A program made the position numbers and the translations under genes. 64,000 nt of DNA, from NCBI RefSeq assembly GCF_021654575.1, contig NZ_AP024488.1, positions 2,046,001 to 2,110,000 on the forward strand. The letters are read 5' to 3'. The notes under the pieces were generated by a model. The model did not search any database and was not told the DNA's origin. It saw nothing but the letters and a program-made list of their open reading frames with translations. Each line of letters begins with the position of its first letter. Positions within the stretch are counted from its first letter, which is position 1. Below, in pieces: positions 1 to 9,447 of the stretch. The DNA comes from Desulfoluna limicola (lineage in GTDB: Bacteria > Desulfobacterota > Desulfobacteria > Desulfobacterales > Desulfolunaceae).

Positions 1-479
1 TTCACATTTTTCAAGTGCTGAAACAGGCGGGTCACATCGGCGCTGTGGTCCGATGCGTCAGGGGGGGGCAGTTCCACATAAACCTTTTCCATGGGGGGGA
101 TGAACAGCCCCTCTTCCTTCAGGGCCTCAAAGTCCATCTTACGAATGCGGGCTGTGGTCCTCGGCATCACCGGGGGCAGCTCCCCCCCCTTCAGTGCCGA
201 TGATTCCATGGGAATACGCACCGTCAGGTTATCCCGCACTTCCGTTTTGCAGGCAAGGCGCCAGCCGCCGTCATACTCCTCCTGCGTCAACTTGTCGGCT
301 TGTTCACAGACCGACTCGCCCTTTTCCACCACCACGCGGCACTTTCCACACACACCGCCTCCGCCGCAGGAGGCATTGATGTGCACGCCAGCATCCATGG
401 CCGCCTCGATAAGAGACTCACCGGCACTGACCTCGATGGAGGTATCATAAGGAATGAACTGCACCGTGAATTTTTCCAT
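1..479 (-). CDS. N-terminal part of 2Fe-2S/ASKHA-type protein, probable corrinoid protein reactivase (partial)
   Basis: The gene runs off the left edge, so only about 159 N-terminal residues are visible. After an ATG at 479 it shows a plant-type [2Fe-2S] ferredoxin domain with the cysteine motif CGGGGVCGKCRV near residue 40 and a fourth cysteine near residue 77 (LACKTEV). In acetogens such a domain begins RACo/AcsV, the ATP-dependent activator that reduces inactive Co(II) in the corrinoid iron-sulfur protein. The neighbouring acs cluster makes that role likely. The ATPase (DUF4445/ASKHA) part lies outside the window, so the assignment is an inference; another ferredoxin-domain protein is possible. 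Confidence 0.7.
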   Translation of the reverse strand, partial: MEKFTVQFIPYDTSIEVSAGESLIEAAMDAGVHINASCGGGGVCGKCRVVVEKGESVCEQADKLTQEEYDGGWRLACKTEVRDNLTVRIPMESSALKGGELPPVMPRTTARIRKMDFEALKEEGLFIPPMEKVYVELPPPDASDHSADVTRLFQHLKNV

Positions 480-619
480 ACTCTCTCCCGAATGGGTTTC
501 CACCAGATCCGATCCAACAAGCCGGTGCGAACAGCAAGAAGCAGGACATGAAAATCTTGTGCGATAGCTATCTTAACGCACAAATCACAAGCAATCCAGC
601 ATTTGCTCTTACAAGACAA

Positions 620-645
620 AAAAAGGCCGGCAAGCCGGCCTTTTT
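620..645 (-). terminator. Intrinsic terminator after fhs
   Basis: GGCCGG and CCGGCC (625-630 and 635-640) form a stem closed by A/T pairs. On the minus strand it is followed by a run of seven T. It lies about 30 bp past the fhs stop codon. Confidence 0.85.
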
Positions 646-675
646 GAGTTCATGTCAAAGAATCGCAACACGACG

Positions 676-2451
676 TTAGAAGATACCCTGAACCTTTCCG
701 GTCTCCACGTCCACATCCACCCTGCGGAAGGAGGGATTGGACGCCGTGCCCGGCATCAGGCTGATGGTACCGGCAACAGGGACGATAAACCCGGCGCCAC
801 CGTAAGTAAGCACCTCACGGATCTGAAGGCGCCACCCCGTGGGGACCCCTTTGAGGGCAGGGTTGTCAGACAGGGAGAGGTGGGTCTTTACCATGCAGAG
901 CCCAAGCTTGGAGAGCTCGGGGTCGGCCTGGATACGGTCCAGGGCAACCATGGCATCGGCGGAGAAGTCAACACCATCGGCGCCGTACACTTCCGTGGCG
1001 ATAAGCTCGATGCGTTCTTTAACCGGCATCTCAAGGTCGTAGAGAAATTTAAAGTCGGTCTTCTCTTCACAGGCTGCGATAACAGCATCCGCAAGGGCAA
1101 CAGCGCCGTCACCGCCCTTTTCCCAGTGCTCGGAGACAGCAAATTTCGCGCCCTCGGCCTCAACCAGCTCCTGCACCTTGGCGAGCTCGGCCGGGGTGTC
1201 GGTAACAAAGGCATTGAGGCAGACAACGGGGCTGATCCCGGCCTTGCGAACGTTGCGGATATGGTGAATGAGGTTGGCGCACCCCTTCTCAACCCACTCA
1301 ACGCTCTCTTCACTGTACTCCTTGGGCATGGCCTTTCCGGGAACAGGGACAGGTGCGCCGCCGTGGCATTTCAGGGCACGGATGGTGGCCACAACCACAG
1401 CCGCATCGGGAACGAGACCGCTGAAGCGGCACTTTAAGTTCCAGAACTTCTCAAATCCGATATCGGCGCCGAAGCCGGATTCGGTCACGTGATACTCGGC
1501 AAGCTTGAGGCCCACCTGGTCGGCAATGATAGAGCTCTGTCCAATGGCGATGTTGGCGAAGGGGCCGGCATGTACAATGACGGGCTGCCCTTCAAGGGTC
1601 TGCATCAGGTTGGGGTTCAGCGCTTCAACCATCCAGGCGGTCATGGCACCGGCCACCTCGAGATCTTCCGTGGTGATGGGGTTGCCCTTTTTATCATACG
1701 CCACAACAATCTTGCCCATGCGCTCTCGCATGTCCTTGAGGTTTGTGGCCACAGAGAGAATCGCCATGACTTCGGAGGAGACGGCAATGCCGAACTTGGA
1801 GCGCATCATAAAGCCGTCACGCTTGCCGTTCACCCCGTCCATGCCGATGATGATGTTACGAAGAGACTGACAGCAGTAATCGATGACCCAGCCCATCTCC
1901 ACGTTGGTGGGATCCACGTCGAGGCGACGCATCTTGGTGAGGCGGTCAAGCTGCTCATCGCTGTAGTTCCTCTCGTGCTGCATACGGGAGGTCAAGGCTA
2001 CCATTGCCAGGTTATGGGCGTTCATGATGGCGTTGATGTCACCGGTAAAGCCAAGGGAGAAGGGCGTCAGGGGAATACACTGAGCCAGACCACCGCCGGC
2101 GGCGGAGCCTTTGATGTTCATGGTGGGCCCGCCTGAAGGCTGACGGATGGCCGCAGAGACAATTTTTCCACGCTTCCCCAACCCCTGAACCAAGCCCATG
2201 GTGGACGTGGACTTGCCTTCGCCGAGGGGCGTCGGAGTGATGGCGGTGACATCCACATACTTGCCGTTGGGCTTATCCTTCAGTCTCTCAAGCACCCTTC
2301 GGTAATCAATCTTGCCAATGTAGTGGCCCTGGGGCAGCAGCTCTTCCTTGGTCAGTCCAAAGTTCTCTGCGACCTCGTAAATGGTCTTCATGGATTTTTC
2401 GGCGTCCTGAGCAATTTCCCAATCAGCGTGCTTCTTTGGATCTAAAGCCAT
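676..2451 (-). CDS. fhs: Formate--tetrahydrofolate ligase
   Basis: This ATP-dependent enzyme joins formate to tetrahydrofolate to give 10-formyl-THF, the first step of the methyl branch of the Wood-Ljungdahl pathway. When the pathway runs in the oxidative direction it can release formate and ATP. The 591 residues are slightly longer than the usual 555-560. The nucleotide-binding loop [11 protein letters not shown] is near residue 74. The ATG at 2451 has AAGGAG a few bases upstream. The gene is divergent from acsD, with about 930 bp between them, and is followed by a strong terminator, so it forms its own transcription unit. FolD, MetF and formate dehydrogenase genes are not in the window. Confidence 0.97.
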   Translation of the reverse strand: MALDPKKHADWEIAQDAEKSMKTIYEVAENFGLTKEELLPQGHYIGKIDYRRVLERLKDKPNGKYVDVTAITPTPLGEGKSTSTMGLVQGLGKRGKIVSAAIRQPSGGPTMNIKGSAAGGGLAQCIPLTPFSLGFTGDINAIMNAHNLAMVALTSRMQHERNYSDEQLDRLTKMRRLDVDPTNVEMGWVIDYCCQSLRNIIIGMDGVNGKRDGFMMRSKFGIAVSSEVMAILSVATNLKDMRERMGKIVVAYDKKGNPITTEDLEVAGAMTAWMVEALNPNLMQTLEGQPVIVHAGPFANIAIGQSSIIADQVGLKLAEYHVTESGFGADIGFEKFWNLKCRFSGLVPDAAVVVATIRALKCHGGAPVPVPGKAMPKEYSEESVEWVEKGCANLIHHIRNVRKAGISPVVCLNAFVTDTPAELAKVQELVEAEGAKFAVSEHWEKGGDGAVALADAVIAACEEKTDFKFLYDLEMPVKERIELIATEVYGADGVDFSADAMVALDRIQADPELSKLGLCMVKTHLSLSDNPALKGVPTGWRLQIREVLTYGGAGFIVPVAGTISLMPGTASNPSFRRVDVDVETGKVQGIF

Positions 2452-3117
2452 TCATTACTCCTTTTCAAGAATTGGCCCACAGAAAGAGCCGGTAGCATAA
2501 TTGATGAAAACAAACTCCCTGTTCTGTACGTCCCTTTATCACCTTCCTTCCACGTGAAGCAAAAAGAAGGGATTGTCCGGTGTGTAAGATTCGCGCAACG
2601 CACGCATGGCCCCATCACAGACAGACCCTTTAATCTTGCGCGCTCCCCAGATCCCCTTCACGGGCAGATTGCGCCGGGGCAGGCACCCATTCCTTGTTTC
2701 CACTACTGCCTGGCAGCTCTTCTTCTCATCTCTCAGGAAGAAACCACCATCATGTCGCATAACCCCAGTATTGATCGTAAACAGCGTTCTATTTGTTACG
2801 CCAACAAAATGGATTGCCTTCTATCCTTAAACTTATGGTTCGAAACTATCCCTCAATACCCCAGGTCAGTCAAGCTCTTTTTTACCATCATTAGTATTTT
2901 TGATGTTACTCATCAGCACCGGTTGTCATCACCCCGCCGACCCTGAGAACAGCCCCTCTAAAGAGCCCTGCGGCCCCGACTTGGATTGCATATTTTATTG
3001 CATAATTAAGGGTGATGCCGAACCCATTATTTTAACTATTACCCACAGCAAAAAATCACACTTTACTTCTCAAAGATCATCCAGAGAAAAATAATTCGAA
3101 TCATATGATATTTAATA

Positions 3118-3146
3118 TTGACAGTCTCAGAGGCAGTTGTTAGAAA
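3118..3146 (+). promoter_or_regulatory. Candidate sigma-70 promoter of the acs operon
   Basis: A perfect -35 TTGACA (3118-3123) is followed after 17 bp by TAGAAA (3141-3146, four of six consensus). It lies in the 930-bp fhs/acsD gap, about 240 bp before acsD. No transcription data support it. Confidence 0.4.
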
Positions 3147-3148
3147 TT

Positions 3149-3175
3149 TCTTGATTTCTCTATTGAGAAACAAGA
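3149..3175 (+). promoter_or_regulatory. Inverted repeat just downstream of the acs promoter candidate
   Basis: TCTTG-A-TTTCTC (3149-3160) is mirrored by GAGAAA-CAAGA (3165-3175) around a TATT loop, with one bulged A. It begins 2 bp after the -10 candidate. It could be an operator or a hairpin at the 5' end of the transcript. Confidence 0.4.
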
Positions 3176-3383
3176 TCAACAGCCTGGCCTCGTGTTTATT
3201 TTCGCTTAAGAGTAAACACCGTACACGACACTTTCTTGCGTTACCTTTCCAATCTGCTCTTTCAAACTCTAAGGTTTCACTTCGAACGACCATCGGACCG
3301 TCACAGTTCGATTGACGTAATTCGGCAGCATAACAAATGGACGCCTTCATCCATATCCATAAGTCAACGACAAGGAGGTAACA

Positions 3384-4943
3384 TTGGGTTTCGAAATCAT
3401 TAAAGAGTCCTATGCAGGAAGCATCAGGGAAATTTCCATCGGGGCAGGCGACAAAGCAGTCTCTGTCGGTGGTGCCTCATGCTACCCCTTTTACCAATTC
3501 GAAGGGGAGATGCCACACAAACCGAAGATTGCCATGGAAGTTTGGGACATGGCGCCTGAAGACTGGCCCGAAGCCTGCCTGGCACCGTTTAAGGAGGTCG
3601 CAAGCGACCCCGCCGCCTGGGCAAAGCTCTGTGTGGAAAAGTACGGCGCAGAGATGATCGTGCTCCAACTCAAAAGCACCGACCCCAACGACAAAGACGC
3701 CAGCCCGGCCGAAGCGGCCGCGATGGTCAAAAAGGTGGCATCCGCCATCGACGTCCCCCTTGTGGTCTGGGGCTGTTCCAACCCTGCCAAGGACGAAGAG
3801 GTCCTGAAGGTAGTGTCCGAAGAGTGCCAGGAGTTCCAACTCACCCTCGGCCCCGTAGAAGACGCCAACCACAAAGGCATCGGCGCCTCCGCCATGGGAT
3901 ACGGCCACGCGCTGATCTCCTCCTCCCCCATTGACGTCAACCTTGCCAAGCAGGTCAACATCCTCCTGGAAAACCTGGGCATGCCCATGGACAGGGTCAT
4001 CGTTGACCCCACCACCGGGGGGCTCGGTTACGGCATGGAGTACTCTTACTCTGTTATGGAGCGCCTCCGCATGGCAGCCATGCAGCAGGGTGACGACAAA
4101 CTCCAGTTCCCCATCATCAACAACCTCGGCAATGAGATCTGGAAGTGCAAGGAAGCCAAGCAGAGCGTAGAAGAAGCGCCTCTCCTCGGCGACCCTGAAA
4201 AACGCGGCATCCTCCTGGAAGCTGTCTGCGCCGTTTCCTACCTCGTCTCCGGCGGTGATATCCTCGTCATGCGCCACCCGGAAGCCATTCGACTCGTCCG
4301 CTCCTTCATCGACCTGATGGTTGACGGCGGCATGGCCACCGATGTGGCCGCCATCGCCAAGCAGCTCGGCGAAGTGGACGTGGATTACGCTGCCCTCGCT
4401 CCGACGCCGGACACCACCATCGTCGAAGAGAAAAAAGCCGCACCTCAGCCCGCAGCCAAAAAGGAGGCCCCCAAAGCCGCCGCAGCCCCCGCTGCACCGG
4501 CCGCTCCCAAGGCTGAAGCCAAACCTGCAGCTGCCCCTGCAGCTCCCGCGGAAGCCGCACCCGAGCCCGCCAAGGTAGACCCTGAAGCTCAGGCCAAAGC
4601 TGAGGCAGAAGCAAAAGCCAAAGCCGAGGCAGAGGCCAAAGCAAAGGCCGAAGCCGACGCCAAAGCCAAAGTTGACGCCGAAGCCAAAGCCAAGGCCGAT
4701 GCGGAAGCCAAGGCAAAGGCTGACGAGGCGGCCAAGAAGCAGGCCGCAGCCGATGCCAGCGCCAAGCGAGAGGCAGAGGAAGAGGCCATTCGTGCCGAGC
4801 GCATCAAGGCCCGCGAAGAGATGGCAAAGAGTCGTTCAACCAAGCCCGCCGAAAGCGCAAGCCTGAGTGCTGCAGCAGAACAGAAAGGCCAGCTTGACAA
4901 GATCCTCGATCGTCTCAACATGATCCATCGTCGCGTAGCATAA
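3384..4943 (+). CDS. acsD: Acetyl-CoA decarbonylase/synthase delta subunit (CoFeSP small subunit) with long C-terminal extension
   Basis: This is the small subunit of the corrinoid iron-sulfur protein. With AcsC it carries the methyl group between methyl-THF and acetyl-CoA synthase. Residues 1 to about 335 are the family's TIM-barrel-like body. The start is TTG at 3384, 6 bp after AGGAGG; the protein is out of frame with any better start. The family is usually about 310-320 residues; this one has 519. The extra part is an Ala/Pro/Lys-rich linker (about 340-395), a highly charged A-K-A-E repeat (about 395-480) likely to be one long helix or coiled coil, and a tail with a short amphipathic helix. 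First gene of the plus-strand acs operon, 82 bp before cooS. Confidence 0.93.
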   Translation: MGFEIIKESYAGSIREISIGAGDKAVSVGGASCYPFYQFEGEMPHKPKIAMEVWDMAPEDWPEACLAPFKEVASDPAAWAKLCVEKYGAEMIVLQLKSTDPNDKDASPAEAAAMVKKVASAIDVPLVVWGCSNPAKDEEVLKVVSEECQEFQLTLGPVEDANHKGIGASAMGYGHALISSSPIDVNLAKQVNILLENLGMPMDRVIVDPTTGGLGYGMEYSYSVMERLRMAAMQQGDDKLQFPIINNLGNEIWKCKEAKQSVEEAPLLGDPEKRGILLEAVCAVSYLVSGGDILVMRHPEAIRLVRSFIDLMVDGGMATDVAAIAKQLGEVDVDYAALAPTPDTTIVEEKKAAPQPAAKKEAPKAAAAPAAPAAPKAEAKPAAAPAAPAEAAPEPAKVDPEAQAKAEAEAKAKAEAEAKAKAEADAKAKVDAEAKAKADAEAKAKADEAAKKQAAADASAKREAEEEAIRAERIKAREEMAKSRSTKPAESASLSAAAEQKGQLDKILDRLNMIHRRVA

Positions 4944-5025
4944 GCCTGCACTCATTTCCGAAACCGCATCGAAGCATTTTGGAAAACCGGCTGAGGATAC
5001 CATACAATAAGAGGAGGAACCTCTG

Positions 5026-7044
5026 ATGGCAGACGAGAAAAAAACAAAGGCCGTGAAGCTCGCAAATCCGCTCACAGCCTCCATAGACCCTGCAACCCAA
5101 CAGATGATCAAGAGAGCTCAAGAGCTTTCTGTCGATACTGTGTTTGACAGAGCAGAAAACATGAAGCCCTGCAACATCGGTCTTCAGGGCACCTGCTGTA
5201 AAAACTGCGCCATGGGCCCTTGCCGCCTGCCCCTTCCCAAGGGAGGGATCGAAGGCGAAGACGACCGCAAAGGCCTCTGCGGGGCCACCCCCAACACCAT
5301 TGCCGCCCGTAACTTCGCACGCATGGTTGCAGGGGGGGCAGCGGCCCACTCCGACCACGGACGCGGTGTCGCTGAAGTGTTCCTGTCTGTGGCTCGCAAA
5401 GAGACGGAAGACTACGTAATCAAGGACTACCACAAGCTGATCAGCATCGCCCCCCACTTTGATGTGGCCACCACCGTCGAGGTTGACGGCGAGACCCTGG
5501 ACCGCGACCTGGATGAAATCGCCCTGGAAGTGGCTGAAAAGGCCATGGCTGAGTGGGGCCGCACCGAGGGCGAGCCCTACTACATGAAGCGTGCCCCCGA
5601 GCAGCTCTACAACCGCTGGAAAGAGATGGGGGTCCTTCCCAGGAACGTGGACCGCGAAATCGTCGACATCATGCACCGCACCCACATGGGCGTGGACCAG
5701 GACTACAAGAACATCGTCAAGCAGTGTACCCGCGCAGCCCTGGCTGACGGCTGGGTCGGCTCCATGATCGGCACCGACCTTCAGGACGTGATGTTCGGAA
5801 CCCCCAACCCCATCCAGTCCGAAGTCAACCTGGGTGTCATGAAAAAGGACCATGTCAACATCATCGTCCATGGGCATGAGCCCATTCTCTCCGAGATGAT
5901 CGTTGCCGCCACCCAGTCCAAGGAGATGATTGACTACGCCGCTGAAAAAGGGGCCAAGGGCATCCAGCTGGGCGGTATCTGCTGTACGGCAAACGAACTT
6001 CTCCAGCGCCACGGCATCCCCCCTGCAGGCACCTTCCTGCAGCAGGAGCTTGCCATCGTCACCGGCGCCTGTGATGCCATGGTCGTGGACGTTCAGTGTA
6101 TCTTCCAGAACCTTGCCAACGTGGCCAAGTGTTTCCACACCAAGCTCATCACCACGCACCCCATCGCCCGCATGGAGCAGAACAACGTCATTCACATCGA
6201 ATTTGACGAGCACCATGCCATGGATGATGCCAAGCGTATCGTGAAGATGGCCATCGACAACTTTGAAAACCGTGAAGTCGATGTCATCATTCCGCCCATC
6301 AAGGAAAACCAGGTGGCCGGCTTCAGCGTGGAGTCCATCGAGTACCACCTGGGGGGCAGTTTCCGCGGCACCTACTACACCTTGAACGACAACATCATCA
6401 ACGGCCGTATCCGAGGCATCGCCGGCGTGGTTGGCTGCAACAACGCCCGGACCAAGCACAACAACGATCACATCGAGATCATCAAAGAGCTGATCAAAAA
6501 CGATGTCATCGTTCTCACCACCGGCTGCAGTGCCATCGCAGCCGGCATGCACGGCCTGCTCACCCCTGAGTCCGCGGCAGTCCTTTGCGGCCCCGGCCTT
6601 GCCGAGGTCTGCGAGACCGTGGGTATTCCCCCGGTGCTTCACATGGGCTCCTGCGTGGACAACTCACGCATCCTTCTGGCGGCCACGGAAGTGGCCAAGG
6701 CCGGCGGTCTCGGCAAAGAGATCAAAGACCTGCCCGTTGCCGGCAGCGCACCGGAGTGGATGAGTGAGAAAGCCATCTCCATCGGACACTACTTCGTCAC
6801 CTCCGGCGTGTACACCGTGTTTGGTTGCCATATGCCGGTGGAAGGCGCACCAGTCTTCAAGGACTACCTCTACAAAGACCTGGAAGGCATCTACGGCGGC
6901 ATGTGGGATTGTGAGGCAGACCCCATCGCCCACGCCCAGAAGATGATCGCCCATATCGACAAGAAGCGCCAGGAACTGGGTATCGACAAGGCCAGGGAGC
7001 GTGTTCTCATGGACATGGCCGCCCGTCAGGCCATCGAGGGATAG
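5026..7044 (+). CDS. cooS: Carbon monoxide dehydrogenase catalytic subunit (CODH of the CODH/ACS complex)
   Basis: It interconverts CO and CO2 at the Ni-Fe-S C-cluster and passes CO to AcsB. The 672-residue protein has the N-terminal cysteine set for the D and B clusters (CNIGLQGTCCKNCAMGPCR, near residue 46). All expected C-cluster ligands are recognisable: the His in HGHEPILS and the Cys in GGICCTAN, VDVQCIF, VVGCNNA, TTGCSAI and MGSCVDN. GAGGAGG lies 9 bp before the ATG. It sits between acsD and acsB, which marks it as the ACS-associated enzyme and not a lone energy-conserving CODH. CooC, the nickel-insertion ATPase, is encoded 5 kb downstream. Confidence 0.97.
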   Translation: MADEKKTKAVKLANPLTASIDPATQQMIKRAQELSVDTVFDRAENMKPCNIGLQGTCCKNCAMGPCRLPLPKGGIEGEDDRKGLCGATPNTIAARNFARMVAGGAAAHSDHGRGVAEVFLSVARKETEDYVIKDYHKLISIAPHFDVATTVEVDGETLDRDLDEIALEVAEKAMAEWGRTEGEPYYMKRAPEQLYNRWKEMGVLPRNVDREIVDIMHRTHMGVDQDYKNIVKQCTRAALADGWVGSMIGTDLQDVMFGTPNPIQSEVNLGVMKKDHVNIIVHGHEPILSEMIVAATQSKEMIDYAAEKGAKGIQLGGICCTANELLQRHGIPPAGTFLQQELAIVTGACDAMVVDVQCIFQNLANVAKCFHTKLITTHPIARMEQNNVIHIEFDEHHAMDDAKRIVKMAIDNFENREVDVIIPPIKENQVAGFSVESIEYHLGGSFRGTYYTLNDNIINGRIRGIAGVVGCNNARTKHNNDHIEIIKELIKNDVIVLTTGCSAIAAGMHGLLTPESAAVLCGPGLAEVCETVGIPPVLHMGSCVDNSRILLAATEVAKAGGLGKEIKDLPVAGSAPEWMSEKAISIGHYFVTSGVYTVFGCHMPVEGAPVFKDYLYKDLEGIYGGMWDCEADPIAHAQKMIAHIDKKRQELGIDKARERVLMDMAARQAIEG

Positions 7045-7049
7045 TGCGT

Positions 7050-7079
7050 CGGTGGCCGCCTGACTGATTCCGGCCACCG
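7050..7079 (+). other. Intercistronic hairpin cooS/acsB
   Basis: CGGTGGCCG (7050-7058) pairs perfectly with CGGCCACCG (7071-7079), 6 bp after the cooS stop. No T-run follows, so it is more likely an mRNA processing or stability element than a terminator. Confidence 0.5.
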
Positions 7080-7133
7080 TTCACATGCTTAATCATCACA
7101 CCCAAAGAATATCCTCAACGAAGGAGGAAAAGC

Positions 7134-9347
7134 ATGTCCAAATTAGTCGCATTTGCCGCCATCCAGGGTGGCTATAAAGTGGTTTCCCAGGTGGAAGGGG
7201 AGTACAAAAAAGCCCTTGCAACCTATGACGCCAGTACCAAAGTAAGCTTCGGCAACACCGCCTATTACCTGCCGGTTATCTACTCCCTTCTGGGTATCAA
7301 GGTGGAGACCCTCGAGGACCTGAAAAAACCCCTCGACTTTGCCCGTGGCCTCTTGCCTCCCCATGTCAAGGGGAGAAACCACCTTCCCTACCTGGGCCCC
7401 CTCCTTGACGCCGGTATGGCTGCGATTTTTGCCTACGAAATCAAGGAAGCCCTGCGCATCCTGAACGAGCCCGACTTCTACACCTTCCAGGAAGACCCGG
7501 ATGTGGAGTCCGGCAAGATCTGGCTCGGCCCCGCCGACGATACCATCCTGCGTAAACGCGGCGTGGAGTTCGTGGACGGCAGTGCCCCGGGCTTTGCTGC
7601 CATCGTGGGCGCCGCTCCCAACGCCGACATCGCAAAGGACATCGTGGAAGACTACCAGAAGAAGAGTCTTTATATCTTCTGCGCAGCCAACCACAACAAC
7701 ACCAGCGTGATCCAGCAGCTCGTGGAAAAAGATATCCAGGTAGGCTGGAACACCCGTATTGTTCCCTTCGGTCCGGACATTTCCTCCGCAGTCTTCGCCC
7801 TGGGCTTTGCCAACCGTGCCGCCATGGCATTCGGCGGCGTTCAGCCCGGCGATCACCGCAAGATGCTCATGTACAACAAAGAGCGTATCTTCGCCTTTGT
7901 CAACGCCCTTGGCGATATCGGTACCGAGTGGGGCGTGGCGGCTGCCGGGTGCGTCAACTGGGGTTTCCCCACCCTGGCAGACACCGACATCCCCGAGATC
8001 CTTCCCACGGGCATCTGTACCTACGAGCACGTGGTGGCCAACGTTTCCCACGATGAGATCTGCCAGAAGTCCGTTGAAGTCCGGGGCCTCAAGGTCAGCG
8101 TTTCCGACATCGACATCCCTTGCGCCTTCGGCCCTGCCTATGAGGGTGAGCGCGTGCGCGGCGCCGATCTGCACAGCCAGATGGGCGGCGGCAAGACCCA
8201 GTGCACCGAGCTGGTAAAACGCGCCGAGATGAGCGAGATCGAAGACGGAAAAGTCATCGTTGTCGGCAAGGATATCCCGGACCTCTCCGAAGGCGACACC
8301 CTGGATCTGGGTATCTTCATCCAGATCGCCGGCCGTGAGTTCCAGGAGGACTTCGAGCCCATCATGGAGCGACAGATTCACCACCTGGTCAACTACATCC
8401 AGGGCATCATGCACATCGGCCAGCGTGATATCTCCTGGGTCCGTGTGGGCAAAGGCGCCGTGGACAAGGGCTTTACCCTGAAGGACATCGGCGTGGTCCT
8501 CCATGCCAAGTACCATCAGGAGTTCCAGAAGATCGTGGACAAGGTCCAGATCACTCTTTACACCAACAAAGAAGACGTGGCCAAGCTCACCAAGCAGGCC
8601 CGAGCCGAGTACAAGACCCGAGACGAGCGCGTGGACAAAATGACCGACGAGGACGTGGAGCTCTTTTACTCCTGCTCCCTCTGCCAGTCCTTTGCCCCCA
8701 ACCACGTCTGTACGGTCAGCCCCGAGCGTACCGGCCTCTGCGGCGCCTACAACTGGATGGACTGCCGGGCAGCCTTCGAGATCAACCCCACCGGCCCCAA
8801 CCAGCCCATCGAGAAAGGCGACTGTCTCGATCCCGTTCTCGGCCAGTGGAAAGGAGTCAACGAGTTCGTGGAGAAAGCATCCCGCGGTGCCGTCACCCAC
8901 TACAACTTCTACTCCATGGTCATCGACCCCATGACCACCTGCGGATGCTGTGAGTGCATCGCCGCCATGCTTCCCAGTTGCAACGGTGTCATGACCGTCA
9001 ACCGGGAATTCGCCGGCGAAACCCCCTCTGGCATGAAGTTCACCACCCTGGCTGGCGTCATGGGCGGCGGAGCCTCTTCCCCGGGTTTTGTGGGGCACTC
9101 CAAGTACAACATCACCCAGCGCAAGTTTATCAAGGGTGACGGTGGCCTGCTCCGCATGGTCTGGATGCCCAAGATGCTGAAGGAAGAGATCAAGGATCGC
9201 ATTGACAAGTACGGCGAAGAGAATGGCTATCCGGATTTCTACAACATGATTGCCGACGAAACGGTGGGAACCACCGAAGAGGAGATTCTGCCCTTCCTCG
9301 AGGAAAAAGGTCACCCCGCCATGTCCATGGACCCGCTCATCGGATAA
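7134..9347 (+). CDS. acsB: Acetyl-CoA synthase (CODH/ACS complex subunit beta)
   Basis: It assembles acetyl-CoA from CO, a corrinoid-bound methyl group and CoA, or cleaves it in reverse. The 737-residue length matches bacterial AcsB. The A-cluster cysteines are in place: CSLCQSFAPNHVC and GLCGAYNWMDC (about residues 511-545) bind the 4Fe-4S part, and the C-G-C of TTCGCCEC (about 604) provides the bridging ligands of the dinuclear nickel site. AAGGAGGAAAAGC precedes the ATG. It is co-transcribed with cooS and acsC. The N-terminal third is the CODH-interacting domain that receives CO through the gas tunnel (family knowledge). Confidence 0.97.
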   Translation: MSKLVAFAAIQGGYKVVSQVEGEYKKALATYDASTKVSFGNTAYYLPVIYSLLGIKVETLEDLKKPLDFARGLLPPHVKGRNHLPYLGPLLDAGMAAIFAYEIKEALRILNEPDFYTFQEDPDVESGKIWLGPADDTILRKRGVEFVDGSAPGFAAIVGAAPNADIAKDIVEDYQKKSLYIFCAANHNNTSVIQQLVEKDIQVGWNTRIVPFGPDISSAVFALGFANRAAMAFGGVQPGDHRKMLMYNKERIFAFVNALGDIGTEWGVAAAGCVNWGFPTLADTDIPEILPTGICTYEHVVANVSHDEICQKSVEVRGLKVSVSDIDIPCAFGPAYEGERVRGADLHSQMGGGKTQCTELVKRAEMSEIEDGKVIVVGKDIPDLSEGDTLDLGIFIQIAGREFQEDFEPIMERQIHHLVNYIQGIMHIGQRDISWVRVGKGAVDKGFTLKDIGVVLHAKYHQEFQKIVDKVQITLYTNKEDVAKLTKQARAEYKTRDERVDKMTDEDVELFYSCSLCQSFAPNHVCTVSPERTGLCGAYNWMDCRAAFEINPTGPNQPIEKGDCLDPVLGQWKGVNEFVEKASRGAVTHYNFYSMVIDPMTTCGCCECIAAMLPSCNGVMTVNREFAGETPSGMKFTTLAGVMGGGASSPGFVGHSKYNITQRKFIKGDGGLLRMVWMPKMLKEEIKDRIDKYGEENGYPDFYNMIADETVGTTEEEILPFLEEKGHPAMSMDPLIG

Positions 9348-9354
9348 TGCTCCT

Positions 9355-9385
9355 GCATCCGGGTGGCTGCCCTGCCCCCGGATGC
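9355..9385 (+). other. Intercistronic hairpin acsB/acsC
   Basis: GCATCCGGG (9355-9363) pairs with CCCGGATGC (9377-9385), 7 bp after the acsB stop. No T-run follows. It is placed like the hairpin after cooS. Confidence 0.5.
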
Positions 9386-9447
9386 CTCAATGTTATCCGT
9401 TGCTATCGAGCTGCATCCTATATACGGACTCAGACAAGGAGATACAC

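Noticed and set aside
652..1437. Long open frame on the strand opposite fhs
   Set aside because: High GC and codon bias of fhs create it; the product is low in structure and has no family match. Similar antisense frames opposite cooS (4915-6642), acsB (7143-9314), the EF-G gene and thiC were left out for the same reason.
4570..4800. TolA/TonB-like protein fused to AcsD
   Set aside because: The repeat is only compositionally similar; there is no TolA or TonB globular domain and no membrane anchor.
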